Assembly: GCF_900101905.1 (NCBI RefSeq)
Contig: NZ_FNAJ01000027.1
Coordinates: 1-58,177, forward strand
DNA: 58,177 bases
Source of the DNA: Myxococcus virescens
GTDB lineage: Bacteria > Myxococcota > Myxococcia > Myxococcales > Myxococcaceae
Direction of reading: 5' to 3'
Part shown: positions 20,482 to 29,430 of the stretch, one piece after another
Numbering within the stretch: position 1 is the first letter of the stretch
Layout of the letters: each line of letters begins with the position of its first letter
Translations under genes and position numbers: made by a program
The notes under the pieces: model-generated
Told to the model about the DNA's origin: nothing
Databases searched by the model: none
The model's input: only the letters and a program-made list of their open reading frames with translations

Positions 20482-21255
20482 ATGGCGAACATCATCTCAT
20501 GCCCCTCGGGGCTGACAGGCCGTATTCGGGGAATGCGAGTGCGGGAGGAGCGCGTCCTCGCGGACAGGAAACTGGCGAAGAGCGGCGGCCAAGTGGATGA
20601 GCTGCTCTCCGCGTGCTGGGAAGAGCTGCTGGAGGCAGGCCCCTACGCCTTTGCCGACGGGAAGGTGGATTGGGGCCAGGTGCTTCAGGGGGACCGCTTC
20701 TATGCACTCCTCCAGGTGCGCGTCCTCACCTACGGCCCCGAGTACGCCTTCGCCGTCCCCTGCCAGAATGCAGCCTGCCGCGCCCGCATCGACTGGGAGC
20801 TGGACTTGAGGCAGCTTCCGGTGCGCGCCCTCTCGGACACCAGCCGCGCCTGCTTCGTCGCCGGTAACCGCTTCGAGACGACGCTGCCGGACGCCGGCAC
20901 GCGCGTGCGCTTCAAGCTGCTGACGGGTGAGGACGAGCGGCGCCTGCCTCAGCTCCAACGCGCCACGCCCGAGAAGCTGCTGTCCTCCGTCCTCGCCTAC
21001 CGGGTGCTGGACGTTGACGGCGTGGACGCGCGCGACAAGCGCCGCTTCCTCGAAGACTTGAGCCTGCGCGACGCCGACTTCCTCGTCGACGAGTTCGACC
21101 GCGTCGACTGCGGCGTGGACACCACCCTCGAAGTCGAGTGCCCCGAGTGCTTCATGCGACAGGAGGTGGAGCTCCCTTTCGACCGGGGCTTCTTCCTCCC
21201 GGGGACGCAGCGGACAACGAGGCGACGGGAGCGCTCCACCTCTTCCCCGGCGTGA
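20482..21255 (+). CDS. Tail-assembly/chaperone-region protein with zinc ribbon
   Basis: The 257-residue protein resembles the T4-like tail-assembly proteins found between tube and tape measure. It starts NIISCPSGLTGRIRGMRVRE, then has a CQNAACRARIDWELDLRQLP segment. Near the C-terminus it has VECPECFMRQEVELPFDRGF, which supplies another CxxC. Two Cys pairs could form zinc sites. Its stop overlaps the next start (GTGA). The position fits a tail-assembly chaperone, but the family is only moderately recognised. Confidence 0.65.
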   Translation: MANIISCPSGLTGRIRGMRVREERVLADRKLAKSGGQVDELLSACWEELLEAGPYAFADGKVDWGQVLQGDRFYALLQVRVLTYGPEYAFAVPCQNAACRARIDWELDLRQLPVRALSDTSRACFVAGNRFETTLPDAGTRVRFKLLTGEDERRLPQLQRATPEKLLSSVLAYRVLDVDGVDARDKRRFLEDLSLRDADFLVDEFDRVDCGVDTTLEVECPECFMRQEVELPFDRGFFLPGTQRTTRRRERSTSSPA

Positions 21256-21443
21256 CACTGGAGACGTGGCGCGAGGGCCTCTTCCAATTGTGCTGGCACC
21301 AGCACGGGGGCAGCGGCCTCGCAGTGCCTCTCGGTGACGCGCTGGAGCTGCCCACCTCGGACAGGGATTGGTTCCTCGAGCGCATTGGCCAGCAACGCAG
21401 TCGCGAGGCGAAGGCCTTGGAGAAGTCCGCGAAGCGGAGGTAG
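21252..21443 (+). CDS. Small tail-assembly partner protein
   Basis: This 63-residue protein starts with GTG overlapping the upstream stop; the longer open frame to the left is a shadow. It contains TLETWREGLFQLCWHQHGGS and SDRDWFLERIGQQRSREAKA. Short helical proteins in this position commonly partner the tail chaperone and tape measure. There is no frameshift site, so it is made by re-initiation rather than as a fused product. Confidence 0.6.
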   Translation: MTLETWREGLFQLCWHQHGGSGLAVPLGDALELPTSDRDWFLERIGQQRSREAKALEKSAKRR

Positions 21444-21446
21444 CGC

Positions 21447-24140
21447 GTGCTCAACAACCTCGGCCTGGGCTTCGTCTTCACGGCGCGGGACCTGGCCTCT
21501 GGCACCTTTCAGGGCGTGGAGCGCAACTTCATGAGCCTGGACAGGCGCGTAGGGTTGGGCACCGCGCGCATTGAAACCGCCTTTCAGCGGCTCGGCGTCG
21601 CCATGGCCATCTTCACGGCCGGCGCCGTCACCGTGGGCGCATCCCTCTCGCTGGCCAACGTTGCCGGCCAGTTCGAGCAAGCCCTGGCGGGCGTGGCCGC
21701 CGTCTCCGGCGCCTCGGCCGAGGTGCTCGGGCAACTTCGTGACGCGGCCATCCAAGCCAGCCTCGCCACGCAATTCACGCCCACCGAGTCCGTGCTGGGC
21801 CTTCGCGAGCTCACCCAGGCCGGCTTCACCGCCGCTGAGTCCATGGATTTGCTGCTACCGGTGTTGGACCTGGCGGGTGGCTCGCTGGGAGAGCTGACAC
21901 CCCAGGGCGCAGCGGGCCTCGCGTCGCAGGCGATGAAGGCCTTCGGCATCTCCACCGACAAGGCCGCCATCTCCGTCGACCAAATGCTCCAGGCAGTCAA
22001 CGTCTTCGCCCTCAGCGCGAATGAGTTGCCCCTGGCCCTCGGCACCGCCGCGCGCGGCGCACAGGCCCTCAACCAGTCCCTGCCCGAGACACTCATCGCC
22101 CTCGGCCTCGTGAAGAACGTCGTCCCCGGCGTGGAGCGCGCGTCCACCGCCGTCGCCGTGGCCATGGAGCGCATGGCGGACCCGCAGGTGCAAGCGCACC
22201 TGCGCGGCCTGGGTGTTGCCGTCACCGACTCCAAAGGCAACTTCCTCTCCTTCCTCGGCATCCTCGACAAGCTGTCGCCCGCCCTCGAGCGCATGACGGC
22301 GGCGCAGCGCTCCGCCTTCCTCTTGAAGGCCTTCGGCCGCGAGGCGCTTGGCGGCGTGAATGCCATCCTCACGCAGTTCACCAATGGCATTCGCAAGGAC
22401 ACTGGAGAAGTCGTCCGCGGCGCCGAGGCCCTCAAGTACCTGCGCGATGAGTTCGAAAATGCGGGCGGCACGGCCACGAAGTTCCGTGAGCAGATGCTGG
22501 ACACGTTTCAGGGCCAGAAGACGCTGCTCGCCGGCAACCTGGAGACGCTCGCCATCGTCCTCGGGGAGCCCTTCAGTCAGGTGTTGAAGCCCCTCGTCAC
22601 CCTCGTCGCCAGCGCGGTGCAGCAGGTGCTGGGTGTCTTCCAGGCCCTGCCCGGCCCGGTGAAGCGAGCCTTCGCAGCCTTCGCTCTCGGGGCTGGTGCC
22701 CTGGTTTCCCTCGTCGGCGCTGTCATCGCCGCGAAGGTGGGCCTGGCGCTGCTGGTGGTGGGCCTCAAGGTGCTGGGCCTCACCCTGGGCAGCCTCCTGG
22801 CCACGGTGCTTCCGGCGGTAGCCGCTGTCGTCCTCCTGGGTGTCGCCGTGGCCGGCCTCGCCTATGCCTTCCGTCACAACCTCGGGGGCCTGGGCGACTT
22901 CGCGCGGCGTGTGCAGGAGCAGGTGACGCTCGCCTTCCGAGGCCTCGTCCAGTTCTTCGAGGACGGGGGCTTCTCCGGCGCGGTGCGGGAGGAGTTGGGC
23001 CGGGCCGAGAATGCCGGGCTGAAGGACTTCCTCATCAACCTCTACCTGTGGGCCCACCGCGTCCACAGCTTCTTTTCCGGCCTCGCCGACGGATTCTCTT
23101 CCGGCATTGAGGCCGCGCGCCCCACCCTCGACGCCTTCCAGGCGACGCTTGGGCGGGTGGGCGAAGCGCTGGGCTTCCTCTCCGAGCGGGACGACGCGAC
23201 CACGGCCGCTGCGAAGTTCGCCGCCTTCGGGGCCTCGGGCGCCACGGTGGGCCGCGCCCTCACCCGCGTCTTCGACTTCGTCGTCAGGGGCCTGACGGCC
23301 GCCGCGGAGGTGGTGGAGGGCCTGGCGGGCCAGTGGGGCTACATGAAGGCCGGCGTCGACGTCCTCCTCGGCAGCCTGGCGCACCTCGGCCGCGTCCTCG
23401 GCGGGGCCCTCTCGGGCCTCTTGGGCACCAACTCCGCCTTGCAGCAGGGCAGCAGTGGGTGGGCCCTCATGGGGCAAGCCATCGGGTTTGCCATCGGCAA
23501 TATCACCACCGTCGTGGGCGTGCTGGTGTCCGCCGTCTCCCTCGCCGTGTCCGTGGTGGGGGGCGTCCTCAACGCGGCCCTGGCGGCCTTCTCCGGCATC
23601 GTCGACGTCTTCTGGGGCGTCGTCATGGCGCTCAGTGGCATCCTCACCGGCGACTGGGCCGAGGCGTGGACGGGGATGAAGCTCGTCGTCTTCGGCGTGG
23701 TGGACGCCATTTCCGGCGTCCTCCTGGAGTTGGTGGGCGCCATCCTCGGCGTCGTGGACGCGGTGGCGAGCCTCTTCGGCACGGACACCGGCCTCCAGCA
23801 GGCGCTACGCACGGCCCGACTGGGCCTCCACCGGGACTTGTCCGTCGCCTTCGGCCTCGACGACGCCACCGGCAGCGCCGCCACACCTGTGACTGCCGTC
23901 TCCTCGGCTTCGCCCACCTCGCCAGTGGATTGGCCCCTGGAGTCCTCGTCGATGCCGGCGGTGGCGGCCCTCCAGGCCTCGCTGCCCCAGCCCGAGGTGC
24001 TCTCCTCGCAGCCGGCTTCGCCTGCCAGCGCACCCGTCCTCGTGAGCGTCCAGGTGGACGGAGAGGTGCTGGCCCAGGCCACGGCGCGTGCCGAGAGGGA
24101 CGCCGCCTCCCGCAGCTTCTCCCCCATGCCAGCGTACTGA
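21447..24140 (+). CDS. Tail tape-measure protein
   Basis: This 897-residue protein sets tail length and is threaded inside the tube. The N-terminal third has the TP901/phage tape-measure core: FEQALAGVAAVSGASAEVLG, FTPTESVLGLRELTQAGFTA and VFALSANELPLALGTAARGA. Long hydrophobic helices follow (about residues 400-480 and 660-780). The C-terminal 80 residues are disordered. The GTG at 21447 lies three bases after the previous stop. The length predicts a tail of roughly 130 nm using the usual 1.5 Angstrom per residue, an inference only. Confidence 0.9.
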   Translation: MLNNLGLGFVFTARDLASGTFQGVERNFMSLDRRVGLGTARIETAFQRLGVAMAIFTAGAVTVGASLSLANVAGQFEQALAGVAAVSGASAEVLGQLRDAAIQASLATQFTPTESVLGLRELTQAGFTAAESMDLLLPVLDLAGGSLGELTPQGAAGLASQAMKAFGISTDKAAISVDQMLQAVNVFALSANELPLALGTAARGAQALNQSLPETLIALGLVKNVVPGVERASTAVAVAMERMADPQVQAHLRGLGVAVTDSKGNFLSFLGILDKLSPALERMTAAQRSAFLLKAFGREALGGVNAILTQFTNGIRKDTGEVVRGAEALKYLRDEFENAGGTATKFREQMLDTFQGQKTLLAGNLETLAIVLGEPFSQVLKPLVTLVASAVQQVLGVFQALPGPVKRAFAAFALGAGALVSLVGAVIAAKVGLALLVVGLKVLGLTLGSLLATVLPAVAAVVLLGVAVAGLAYAFRHNLGGLGDFARRVQEQVTLAFRGLVQFFEDGGFSGAVREELGRAENAGLKDFLINLYLWAHRVHSFFSGLADGFSSGIEAARPTLDAFQATLGRVGEALGFLSERDDATTAAAKFAAFGASGATVGRALTRVFDFVVRGLTAAAEVVEGLAGQWGYMKAGVDVLLGSLAHLGRVLGGALSGLLGTNSALQQGSSGWALMGQAIGFAIGNITTVVGVLVSAVSLAVSVVGGVLNAALAAFSGIVDVFWGVVMALSGILTGDWAEAWTGMKLVVFGVVDAISGVLLELVGAILGVVDAVASLFGTDTGLQQALRTARLGLHRDLSVAFGLDDATGSAATPVTAVSSASPTSPVDWPLESSSMPAVAALQASLPQPEVLSSQPASPASAPVLVSVQVDGEVLAQATARAERDAASRSFSPMPAY

Positions 24141-24154
24141 AAGGCGGGCTCCAC

Positions 24155-24664
24155 GTGTCCATCGCTGCCGGCCTCGCCCGTCCTCCTCGCTGCGTGCTGG
24201 TGAATGTCCTCACCGGTGAGGCCATGGAGTGCCTCTTCAACCCCACGCAGTTGGTAGAGAAGCTCCAGGTGAATTGGAACCGCCTGGCCGTACCGGGCCT
24301 GTCTCACCAGGTGCTCCAGTTTCAGGGCACCTCCAACCGACAGCTGGCAGGCGTGGAGTTCTACCTCGACGCCTTCGCCACGCAGCAGGCCGACACGTCC
24401 AACATCATGGCGTTCCGCGGCTTCCTGCGCGCCCTCACCGTGCCTCCGGCGGGTACTGAGGGTGTGCTGGCGACAGCGCCGCCGCGCGTCCTCATCCTCT
24501 GGCCCGGCGTCCTCACCGTGGAGTGCGTCGTCGCCAGCGTGGAGTTCCAGTACCGCCAGCTCGCCGTCGACGGACGCGTCCTCGTCTACACCGCCACCGT
24601 CACCTTCGAGGAGATTCTCGACACCCGTGTCACCTCCGAGCAGCTCCGTCAGGAGGTGCCGTAA
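24155..24664 (+). CDS. CIS-type tube/baseplate adaptor protein
   Basis: The 169-residue protein starts with GTG at 24155; the long open frame to the left is a shadow of the tape measure. It shows VNVLTGEAMECLFNPTQLVE and VLQFQGTSNRQLAGVEFYLD, then PPRVLILWPGVLTVECVVAS. This matches the contractile injection system tube-adaptor family (Afp7/PVC-type N-terminus) that joins the tube to the spike. Its presence beside true capsid genes makes the tail look like an eCIS-phage hybrid. Confidence 0.78.
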   Translation: MSIAAGLARPPRCVLVNVLTGEAMECLFNPTQLVEKLQVNWNRLAVPGLSHQVLQFQGTSNRQLAGVEFYLDAFATQQADTSNIMAFRGFLRALTVPPAGTEGVLATAPPRVLILWPGVLTVECVVASVEFQYRQLAVDGRVLVYTATVTFEEILDTRVTSEQLRQEVP

Positions 24665-25005
24665 TGGCCCCTCACGCTGGCAGTCGCTATTCCTTCTCCC
24701 TCGGCCTGCGGGACGAGGCCGGCCACCTCTTCCTCTCCGAGAGAGTCCCCTACGGCTTCCAGCCGCACGTGGACACGCGCGTCCACCTCGTCGCCGAGGG
24801 CGACTCCCTCTGGGGCCTCGCCGGCCGCTACTTCGCGCCCCTCCCGCGCGCCTGCGGCTTCTGGTGGGCCATCGCCGACTTCCAGCCGGAGCCCATCATC
24901 GACGCGACGCTGGAGCTGGAGGCTGGGCGGCGCCTCTTCATCCCCTCACTGCGCGTCCTCACCGACGTCATCCTCAGCGAGCAGCGGCGGAGGGCCGGCG
25001 AATGA
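24664..25005 (+). CDS. LysM-like baseplate protein
   Basis: The 113-residue protein starts with an ATG overlapping the previous stop. VHLVAEGDSLWGLAGRYFAP followed by LEAGRRLFIPS is a LysM-type domain, related to gpX or gp53-like baseplate proteins. It is thought to position the hub or bind peptidoglycan. Its stop overlaps the next ATG (ATGA), giving a tightly coupled adaptor-LysM-hub trio. Confidence 0.75.
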   Translation: MAPHAGSRYSFSLGLRDEAGHLFLSERVPYGFQPHVDTRVHLVAEGDSLWGLAGRYFAPLPRACGFWWAIADFQPEPIIDATLELEAGRRLFIPSLRVLTDVILSEQRRRAGE

Positions 25006-26285
25006 CGCGCCCCCTCGACAGGAGCGCGCCTGGCGTGCGCCTCACACTGCTGGCACACGAGAGGGCTCGCGGCGGTGAGCCCCTCTCCCTTGAGGGCCGC
25101 GTCCTCGGCCTCACCTTCGAGGACTCGGCGACGAAGGCCGACAAGCTGTCCCTCCAGTTGGACAACTTCGACTTGGCCCTCTTCGACAGGGCGGAGCTGG
25201 TCGGCGGCGCGGTGCTGGAGGTGTCCTGGGGCTACCCGGGCCTCATGGCGCCTCCGCGACGAGTGGTGGTGAAGAAGCTGAAGGGCTTCCAGTTGCTCAC
25301 CGTCGAGGGCCAGGCCCTCAGCGCCCTCATGCACCGCGAAGCGAAGACGCGCGCCTGGAAAGGCAAGACGCGCGCCCAGGTGGTGCGCGAGGTGGCCGCC
25401 GAGTACGGCTACGAGGAGGGCTCCGTCCACGTCGAGGACACCGGAGAGTCCTTCGACACCATCCACCAGGCCGGGGAGACGGATGCGCGTTTTCTCCGGC
25501 GCATGGCCGCGCGCGAGGAGTTTGAGTTCCACGTCGACGACAAGGGCCTCACCTTCGGCCCGCGCAACCAGGCCGCAGCGCCCGCCCAGGTGCTGTGGTG
25601 GTACGCGGACACAGGCCGAGGCGACATCCTCTCCGTCAACGTCGAGTCGGAGCTGGGCCGCCGCGTGGGCCAGGTGGGCGTCCGTGGCCGGGACGCCATG
25701 GCCAAGGCGAACATCGAAGCCCAGGCGAGCAGTGCCACCGTGGAGCGCACCACCCTCGCGGACTTCCTCGAGGTGGTGGACAAGCGCACGGGCACCACGT
25801 CGCTGCAGCTTCGCAACAGCACCACCAGCGTCCAGCCCACCTCGGCATCGACACCCGCTCAAGCCCAGCGCGAGTCCGCGGCCCGCTTCCGGCGGGCGGA
25901 AGCCGGCACTGTGAAGCTGTCCCTCCAGGTGGTGGGCAACCCCAGCTTGCGTGCGAAGTCCGTCGTGGAGGTGCGCGGCATCTCCAGCTTCCTGTCCGGG
26001 AAGTATTACGTCACCGAGGCGAAGCACGTCCTCTCCGCCTCCGGCTACACCTGCGAGTTGAAGCTGTCGCGTGACGGCACCGGACAGCGTCAGCAAGCCA
26101 GCGCCGAGAAGCAGGGACAGCCCCAGGGCGGACAACCCAACACCAGCGCACCCTCGACGACGGGGGCGCTGAAGGAAGTAGAGGCATTCGAGAAGCGTAC
26201 CGGCACCCGGTACATCGAGTACCGCCGTGACGGGCAGCCCATCGGTGTCGAGGACCCGGAAGCCGGAATGAGTCTCCCCAGGTAG
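25002..26285 (+). CDS. Baseplate hub protein, gpD/gp27-like
   Basis: The 427-residue protein resembles phage late-control gpD and the VgrG gp27-like hub. Early segments are LSLEGRVLGLTFEDSATKAD and LQLDNFDLALFDRAELVGG. The hub core shows FDTIHQAGETDARFLRRMAA and LTFGPRN, and later YYVTEAKHVLSASGYTCELK. It forms the ring that holds the spike. The C-terminal 70 residues are Gln/Gly/Ser-rich and disordered. Confidence 0.85.
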   Translation: MTRPLDRSAPGVRLTLLAHERARGGEPLSLEGRVLGLTFEDSATKADKLSLQLDNFDLALFDRAELVGGAVLEVSWGYPGLMAPPRRVVVKKLKGFQLLTVEGQALSALMHREAKTRAWKGKTRAQVVREVAAEYGYEEGSVHVEDTGESFDTIHQAGETDARFLRRMAAREEFEFHVDDKGLTFGPRNQAAAPAQVLWWYADTGRGDILSVNVESELGRRVGQVGVRGRDAMAKANIEAQASSATVERTTLADFLEVVDKRTGTTSLQLRNSTTSVQPTSASTPAQAQRESAARFRRAEAGTVKLSLQVVGNPSLRAKSVVEVRGISSFLSGKYYVTEAKHVLSASGYTCELKLSRDGTGQRQQASAEKQGQPQGGQPNTSAPSTTGALKEVEAFEKRTGTRYIEYRRDGQPIGVEDPEAGMSLPR

Positions 26286-26295
26286 CGAGCCCACC

Positions 26296-26874
26296 ATGAG
26301 CACCTTCGACGACGACATCCTCGCCCATGACACGCGCCTCCTCGGCATGTACGTGGGCTACGTCACCAGCCGCGACGACGAGGCGCAGCTCGGCCGCGTC
26401 CGCGTGTGCATCCCCGGCGTCCTTGAGCCCGAGTCCTCCTGGGCCTGGCCCTTGGGCACCTCCGGCGGCGGCGCCAAGGACACGGGCCTCTTCGCGGTGC
26501 CACACGTGGGCGCGGAGGTGGCCGTCTTCTTCAACATGGGCGACATCGACGCGCCCTACTACCTCAGCGCGCACTGGGGAAAGCCGGGCGGCCAGAGTGA
26601 GGTGCCCGAAGAGGCCCAGGTGTCTCCGCCCGACAACCGCGTCCTCGCCACGCCCACCTTCCGCGTCGAATTGGACGAGTCCGCGGGGAAGCGAAAGCTG
26701 AAGCTCACCAACCGGAAGACGGGCGACTGCCTCACCTTCGACGCGGAAACCAACTCCGTCACCCTGGAGGCCACCACCGCCCTCACCCTGCGCGCGGTGG
26801 GCGCCATCTCCCTGGAGGCGGCTCAAGTCACCATCGCCGGCCGCGTGGTGCGCCCCATCGCCGAGCCGATTTGA
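26296..26874 (+). CDS. Baseplate spike protein, gpV/gp5 OB-fold type
   Basis: The 192-residue protein carries the OB-fold domain of gpV, gp5 and VgrG spikes: GMYVGYVTSRDDEAQLGRVR, VCIPGV, WAWPLGTSGG and FAVPHVGAEVAVFFNMGDID. The C-terminal part (RKTGDCLTFDAETNSVTLEA) is the beginning of a beta-helix. It is short and has no lysozyme or effector extension, and no dedicated PAAR tip protein is adjacent. Confidence 0.85.
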   Translation: MSTFDDDILAHDTRLLGMYVGYVTSRDDEAQLGRVRVCIPGVLEPESSWAWPLGTSGGGAKDTGLFAVPHVGAEVAVFFNMGDIDAPYYLSAHWGKPGGQSEVPEEAQVSPPDNRVLATPTFRVELDESAGKRKLKLTNRKTGDCLTFDAETNSVTLEATTALTLRAVGAISLEAAQVTIAGRVVRPIAEPI

Positions 26875-26882
26875 GGAAGCCC

Positions 26883-27557
26883 ATGGCGCTGCCCATCTGC
26901 ATCCACATCCCGCCGTTGCCCGAGGCGCCCACGCTCACCCTGCCTGGAGGCGCCACCTTGCAGCACCACCAGCTCCTGCAGGCCGTCCAGCCGGCGCTCG
27001 CGCCGCTTATGCCCATTTTCGACGTCATCGGCGCGGTGCTGGCACTCGTCGACGTCGTGAAGGCGATACCTGACGCACTGGGGCCGCCGCCGGACCCGAC
27101 AGCCATCGCCGCAGCCCTGCCGAATCTGGCCGAGAAGGTGTCCAATCTGCTCCGCCTCGTCCCCCAGCTCTCGGTGCCCTACACCGTGGTGGGCGTCATC
27201 GACATTGTCCTGGGGGAGCTGGGCCAGGCGCGAAACCAGCTCGTCCACCTCCAGCAGCGACTGTCGAGCGTGGCACAGGCCCGGCTGCGCGCGGCCCAGC
27301 TTGGGGACGCCGGCCTCCTGTCGGTGGCAGGCTGCGCGGAGGCCAACGTCGCCCAGGAGGCCGCCAACGTCGGCAAGGCCCTGGCCGCCCTCTCCCAGCT
27401 CATGGCCCTCCTCAACGTCCTCCTGGGGCTGGTGGGCGGCCCCCAGGTGCCGGACTTCTCCAGCCTCGAGGGAAGCGCGCTGGAAGAGGCCATTGCGCCC
27501 CTCGACGCCATCGTCCGCACGCTGCAGCAGGTGCGCGCGGCCATCCCCGTTCCGTGA
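26883..27557 (+). CDS. Hydrophobic helical tail/baseplate protein
   Basis: The 224-residue protein from ATG 26883 has a GAGG-type ribosome site; a TTG start at 26871 is possible. It is dominated by amphipathic and hydrophobic helices such as IFDVIGAVLALVDVVKAIPD and VGVIDIVLGELGQARNQLV. It lies between spike and gp25-like genes. I know of no named family; it may be a baseplate component or a membrane-interacting spike accessory. Confidence 0.6.
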   Translation: MALPICIHIPPLPEAPTLTLPGGATLQHHQLLQAVQPALAPLMPIFDVIGAVLALVDVVKAIPDALGPPPDPTAIAAALPNLAEKVSNLLRLVPQLSVPYTVVGVIDIVLGELGQARNQLVHLQQRLSSVAQARLRAAQLGDAGLLSVAGCAEANVAQEAANVGKALAALSQLMALLNVLLGLVGGPQVPDFSSLEGSALEEAIAPLDAIVRTLQQVRAAIPVP

Positions 27558-27567
27558 GGAGGACACC

Positions 27568-27948
27568 TTGAGCCAGCAACCGCGGAATCTCCTCGTCCCC
27601 TTCAGGAGAGACAGGAAGCAGGACTTCGCCGCGGGCACCGAGACCCAGTTGCTCGCCTCGAAGGTGAGGCAGGTGCTGCTGACGGAGGGCGCCACGCCAC
27701 ACTCCACCGGCGAGCTGCCCTGGCGCACCAGCTTCGGCGCGGGCCTCTCGCGCCTTCGCCACCAGCGCAACGACAGCGTGCTGGCGGAGCTGGTGCGCGT
27801 GTACGTCCGTGACGCCCTCGCCCGCTGGCTGCCTGGCGTCCAGCTCGTGCAAATCCGCGTCGAGCAGGAGGCGGCCACGCTGACGCTTCGTGTGCGCGTG
27901 CGAGAGGGTGACACGACAGCGGACTTGGAGGCGCCCCTCCCTGGCTGA
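27568..27948 (+). CDS. Baseplate wedge protein, gp25/gpW-like
   Basis: The 126-residue protein starts with TTG at 27568 after a GAGGAGG ribosome site. It includes VRQVLLTEGATPHSTGELPW, FGAGLSRLRHQ and RVEQEAATLTLRVRVREGDT, the conserved gp25/lysozyme-like wedge fold that is a universal component of contractile baseplates and T6SS (TssE). It ends the main tail operon before a 1.5 kb accessory insertion. Confidence 0.85.
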   Translation: MSQQPRNLLVPFRRDRKQDFAAGTETQLLASKVRQVLLTEGATPHSTGELPWRTSFGAGLSRLRHQRNDSVLAELVRVYVRDALARWLPGVQLVQIRVEQEAATLTLRVRVREGDTTADLEAPLPG

Positions 27949-28034
27949 GTGGCGCTCCAATCCCACGCATACAAGTGGACTTCTCCGAGCACCAGAGGGC
28001 TGTATGGCTCACCTCAAACGGAGCGCCTCACCCA

Positions 28035-28868
28035 ATGAGCCGACAAACGAAATACATGGATGGCAAGGACTTCACCCTGCACTGGTGGGAAGCCAGCGGG
28101 CACATCTGCTTTTACAACGCACGAGGCGAAGTCAGCCGGCTTCCCATTCGACAACTCCAAGAGAAAGCAGTGAAGGTTGTTTGCCAGCATCCCTCCGGCA
28201 TTCGCCTCATGCCCCTGGCGCGAGAGGTCCACAACCAACACCTCGAGGCTCCATTCGCCAGCATTCCTCCAGTCCTTCGCTCGCTCGGCCGCATTACCCA
28301 CACGAATGTCATCAGCAGGCCCGAGCGCGGGCTCTTCGTCCCCATCAGAATGGGCGAACTCCAAGCCGCAGGGCCCGCTGCGCGCGAAGAGGAGTTCCTC
28401 CTGCCTCTCGCCACGTTCCTCGAGGGAGACGTGGAGGAACTCACCGCCGCAGTCCCCATGGGCAGCCAAGGCCTCGGCGGCCCCTGGGAGTTGCCGGACA
28501 TCGTCGGCGTGTACCGGCGATGTGCGGGGGACTCCATTTCGTGGACTCCCGAAATCCTCGCAGTCGAAGTCAGGGGCACGACGAAGGACCTCCTCTCGGC
28601 CTATGGGCAGGCGACGGCCCACCAGCTCTTCGCCACGAAGACGTACCTCGCCCTGCCGCACACCCTCTCCTTCAACGACAAGCGGGAGCTGGTGGCGCGC
28701 TGCCAATTGCACGGCCTCGGCCTCATTCTCTTCGGGCCCAGTCCCCGGGACGAGTACACCGTCCTCGTCCCGGCTCGTAGATGCCCCCCGGCGCCAGACG
28801 AAGCACTCCGCTTCAGCGAGCGGCTGCGCGCGCAGGACGAGGAGAAGTTCCGCACCCTGTTCGGGTAG
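28035..28868 (+). CDS. Accessory protein, possibly PD-(D/E)xK nuclease-like
   Basis: The 277-residue protein lies between tail genes but has no tail features. The C-terminal half reads WELPDIVGVYRR, then EILAVEVRGTTKDLLSAYGQ and ATAHQLFATKTYLALP. This resembles a restriction-endonuclease-like core (D, then E-x-[RK], then a Q-helix). The usual lysine is an arginine here. It could be a defence or exclusion moron. The start is uncertain (GTG 27975 is in frame). An isolated IS630-type end lies just downstream, suggesting transfer. Confidence 0.5.
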   Translation: MSRQTKYMDGKDFTLHWWEASGHICFYNARGEVSRLPIRQLQEKAVKVVCQHPSGIRLMPLAREVHNQHLEAPFASIPPVLRSLGRITHTNVISRPERGLFVPIRMGELQAAGPAAREEEFLLPLATFLEGDVEELTAAVPMGSQGLGGPWELPDIVGVYRRCAGDSISWTPEILAVEVRGTTKDLLSAYGQATAHQLFATKTYLALPHTLSFNDKRELVARCQLHGLGLILFGPSPRDEYTVLVPARRCPPAPDEALRFSERLRAQDEEKFRTLFG

Positions 28869-28878
28869 GGCGAAGCGC

Positions 28879-28909
28879 TAAACCGAGATTCGTGATTCTC
28901 GCTCAGGTT
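28879..28909 (+). repeat. Solo IS630-type terminal repeat
   Basis: This 31-base stretch, TAAACCGAGATTCGTGATTC followed by TCGCTCAGGTT, matches 28 of 31 bases of the right end of the element at 514-1736 read on the reverse strand. No transposase is nearby, so it is either a relic of a lost copy or a partial end captured with accessory genes. Confidence 0.65.
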
Positions 28910-28968
28910 GGTTCAGGGCCCTCACTCAGGATACCCACGGGGCTGCGGGACCGGGGTAGCCTTCACGG

Positions 28969-29346
28969 ATGTCCACCATCATCCACATCGTCGTGTACGT
29001 GGGCCTCTTCATCGGCATGGCCTTCCTGTTCACGAAGCTCCATGGCCGGGAGAAGAAGTTCCATGAGCAGGTGCGGCTCGAGGGGAAGCGCTACGTCGCC
29101 ATCATCAAGGACTTCGTCCAGGTGAAGGGAACCACAAACCGGGCCTCGCTCGTGATGAAGCTCGAGACCCCCTCGGGGCCGGTGGGCCAGCGGCTCATCG
29201 TCCCCGTCGAGGGGGCCGTGACATGGGACTTCATCACGACGGCCCGAGTGACGGAGCGTCCGGTCTACGTCTGGTGCATCATCGACCCGAACGTCGACCC
29301 GGCCGTGCGCCAGTACGGCTTCCTCCTCGAGGAGACGCCTTCCTGA
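28969..29346 (+). CDS. Single-pass membrane protein, unknown function
   Basis: The 125-residue protein has one N-terminal transmembrane helix, IIHIVVYVGLFIGMAFLF. A charged stretch (HGREKKFHEQVRLEGKRYV) and a soluble beta-rich domain follow. The anchor suggests the domain faces either the periplasm or the cytoplasm near the membrane. It is the second gene of the accessory insertion between gp25- and gpJ-like genes. I do not recognise the family. Confidence 0.6.
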   Translation: MSTIIHIVVYVGLFIGMAFLFTKLHGREKKFHEQVRLEGKRYVAIIKDFVQVKGTTNRASLVMKLETPSGPVGQRLIVPVEGAVTWDFITTARVTERPVYVWCIIDPNVDPAVRQYGFLLEETPS

Positions 29347-29430
29347 AGAACCGTCTCCCCACTCCACCAGCCCCCGCTCGTTGTCGGCGATCTTCCTGAG
29401 CACCTGGGGCAGCCCCAGCTCGCAGTCCCC

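Noticed and set aside
20482..21443. Programmed frameshift between the tail-assembly genes, as in many phages
   Set aside because: The second gene begins with a GTGA overlap, not a slippery sequence, so coupling by re-initiation is simpler.
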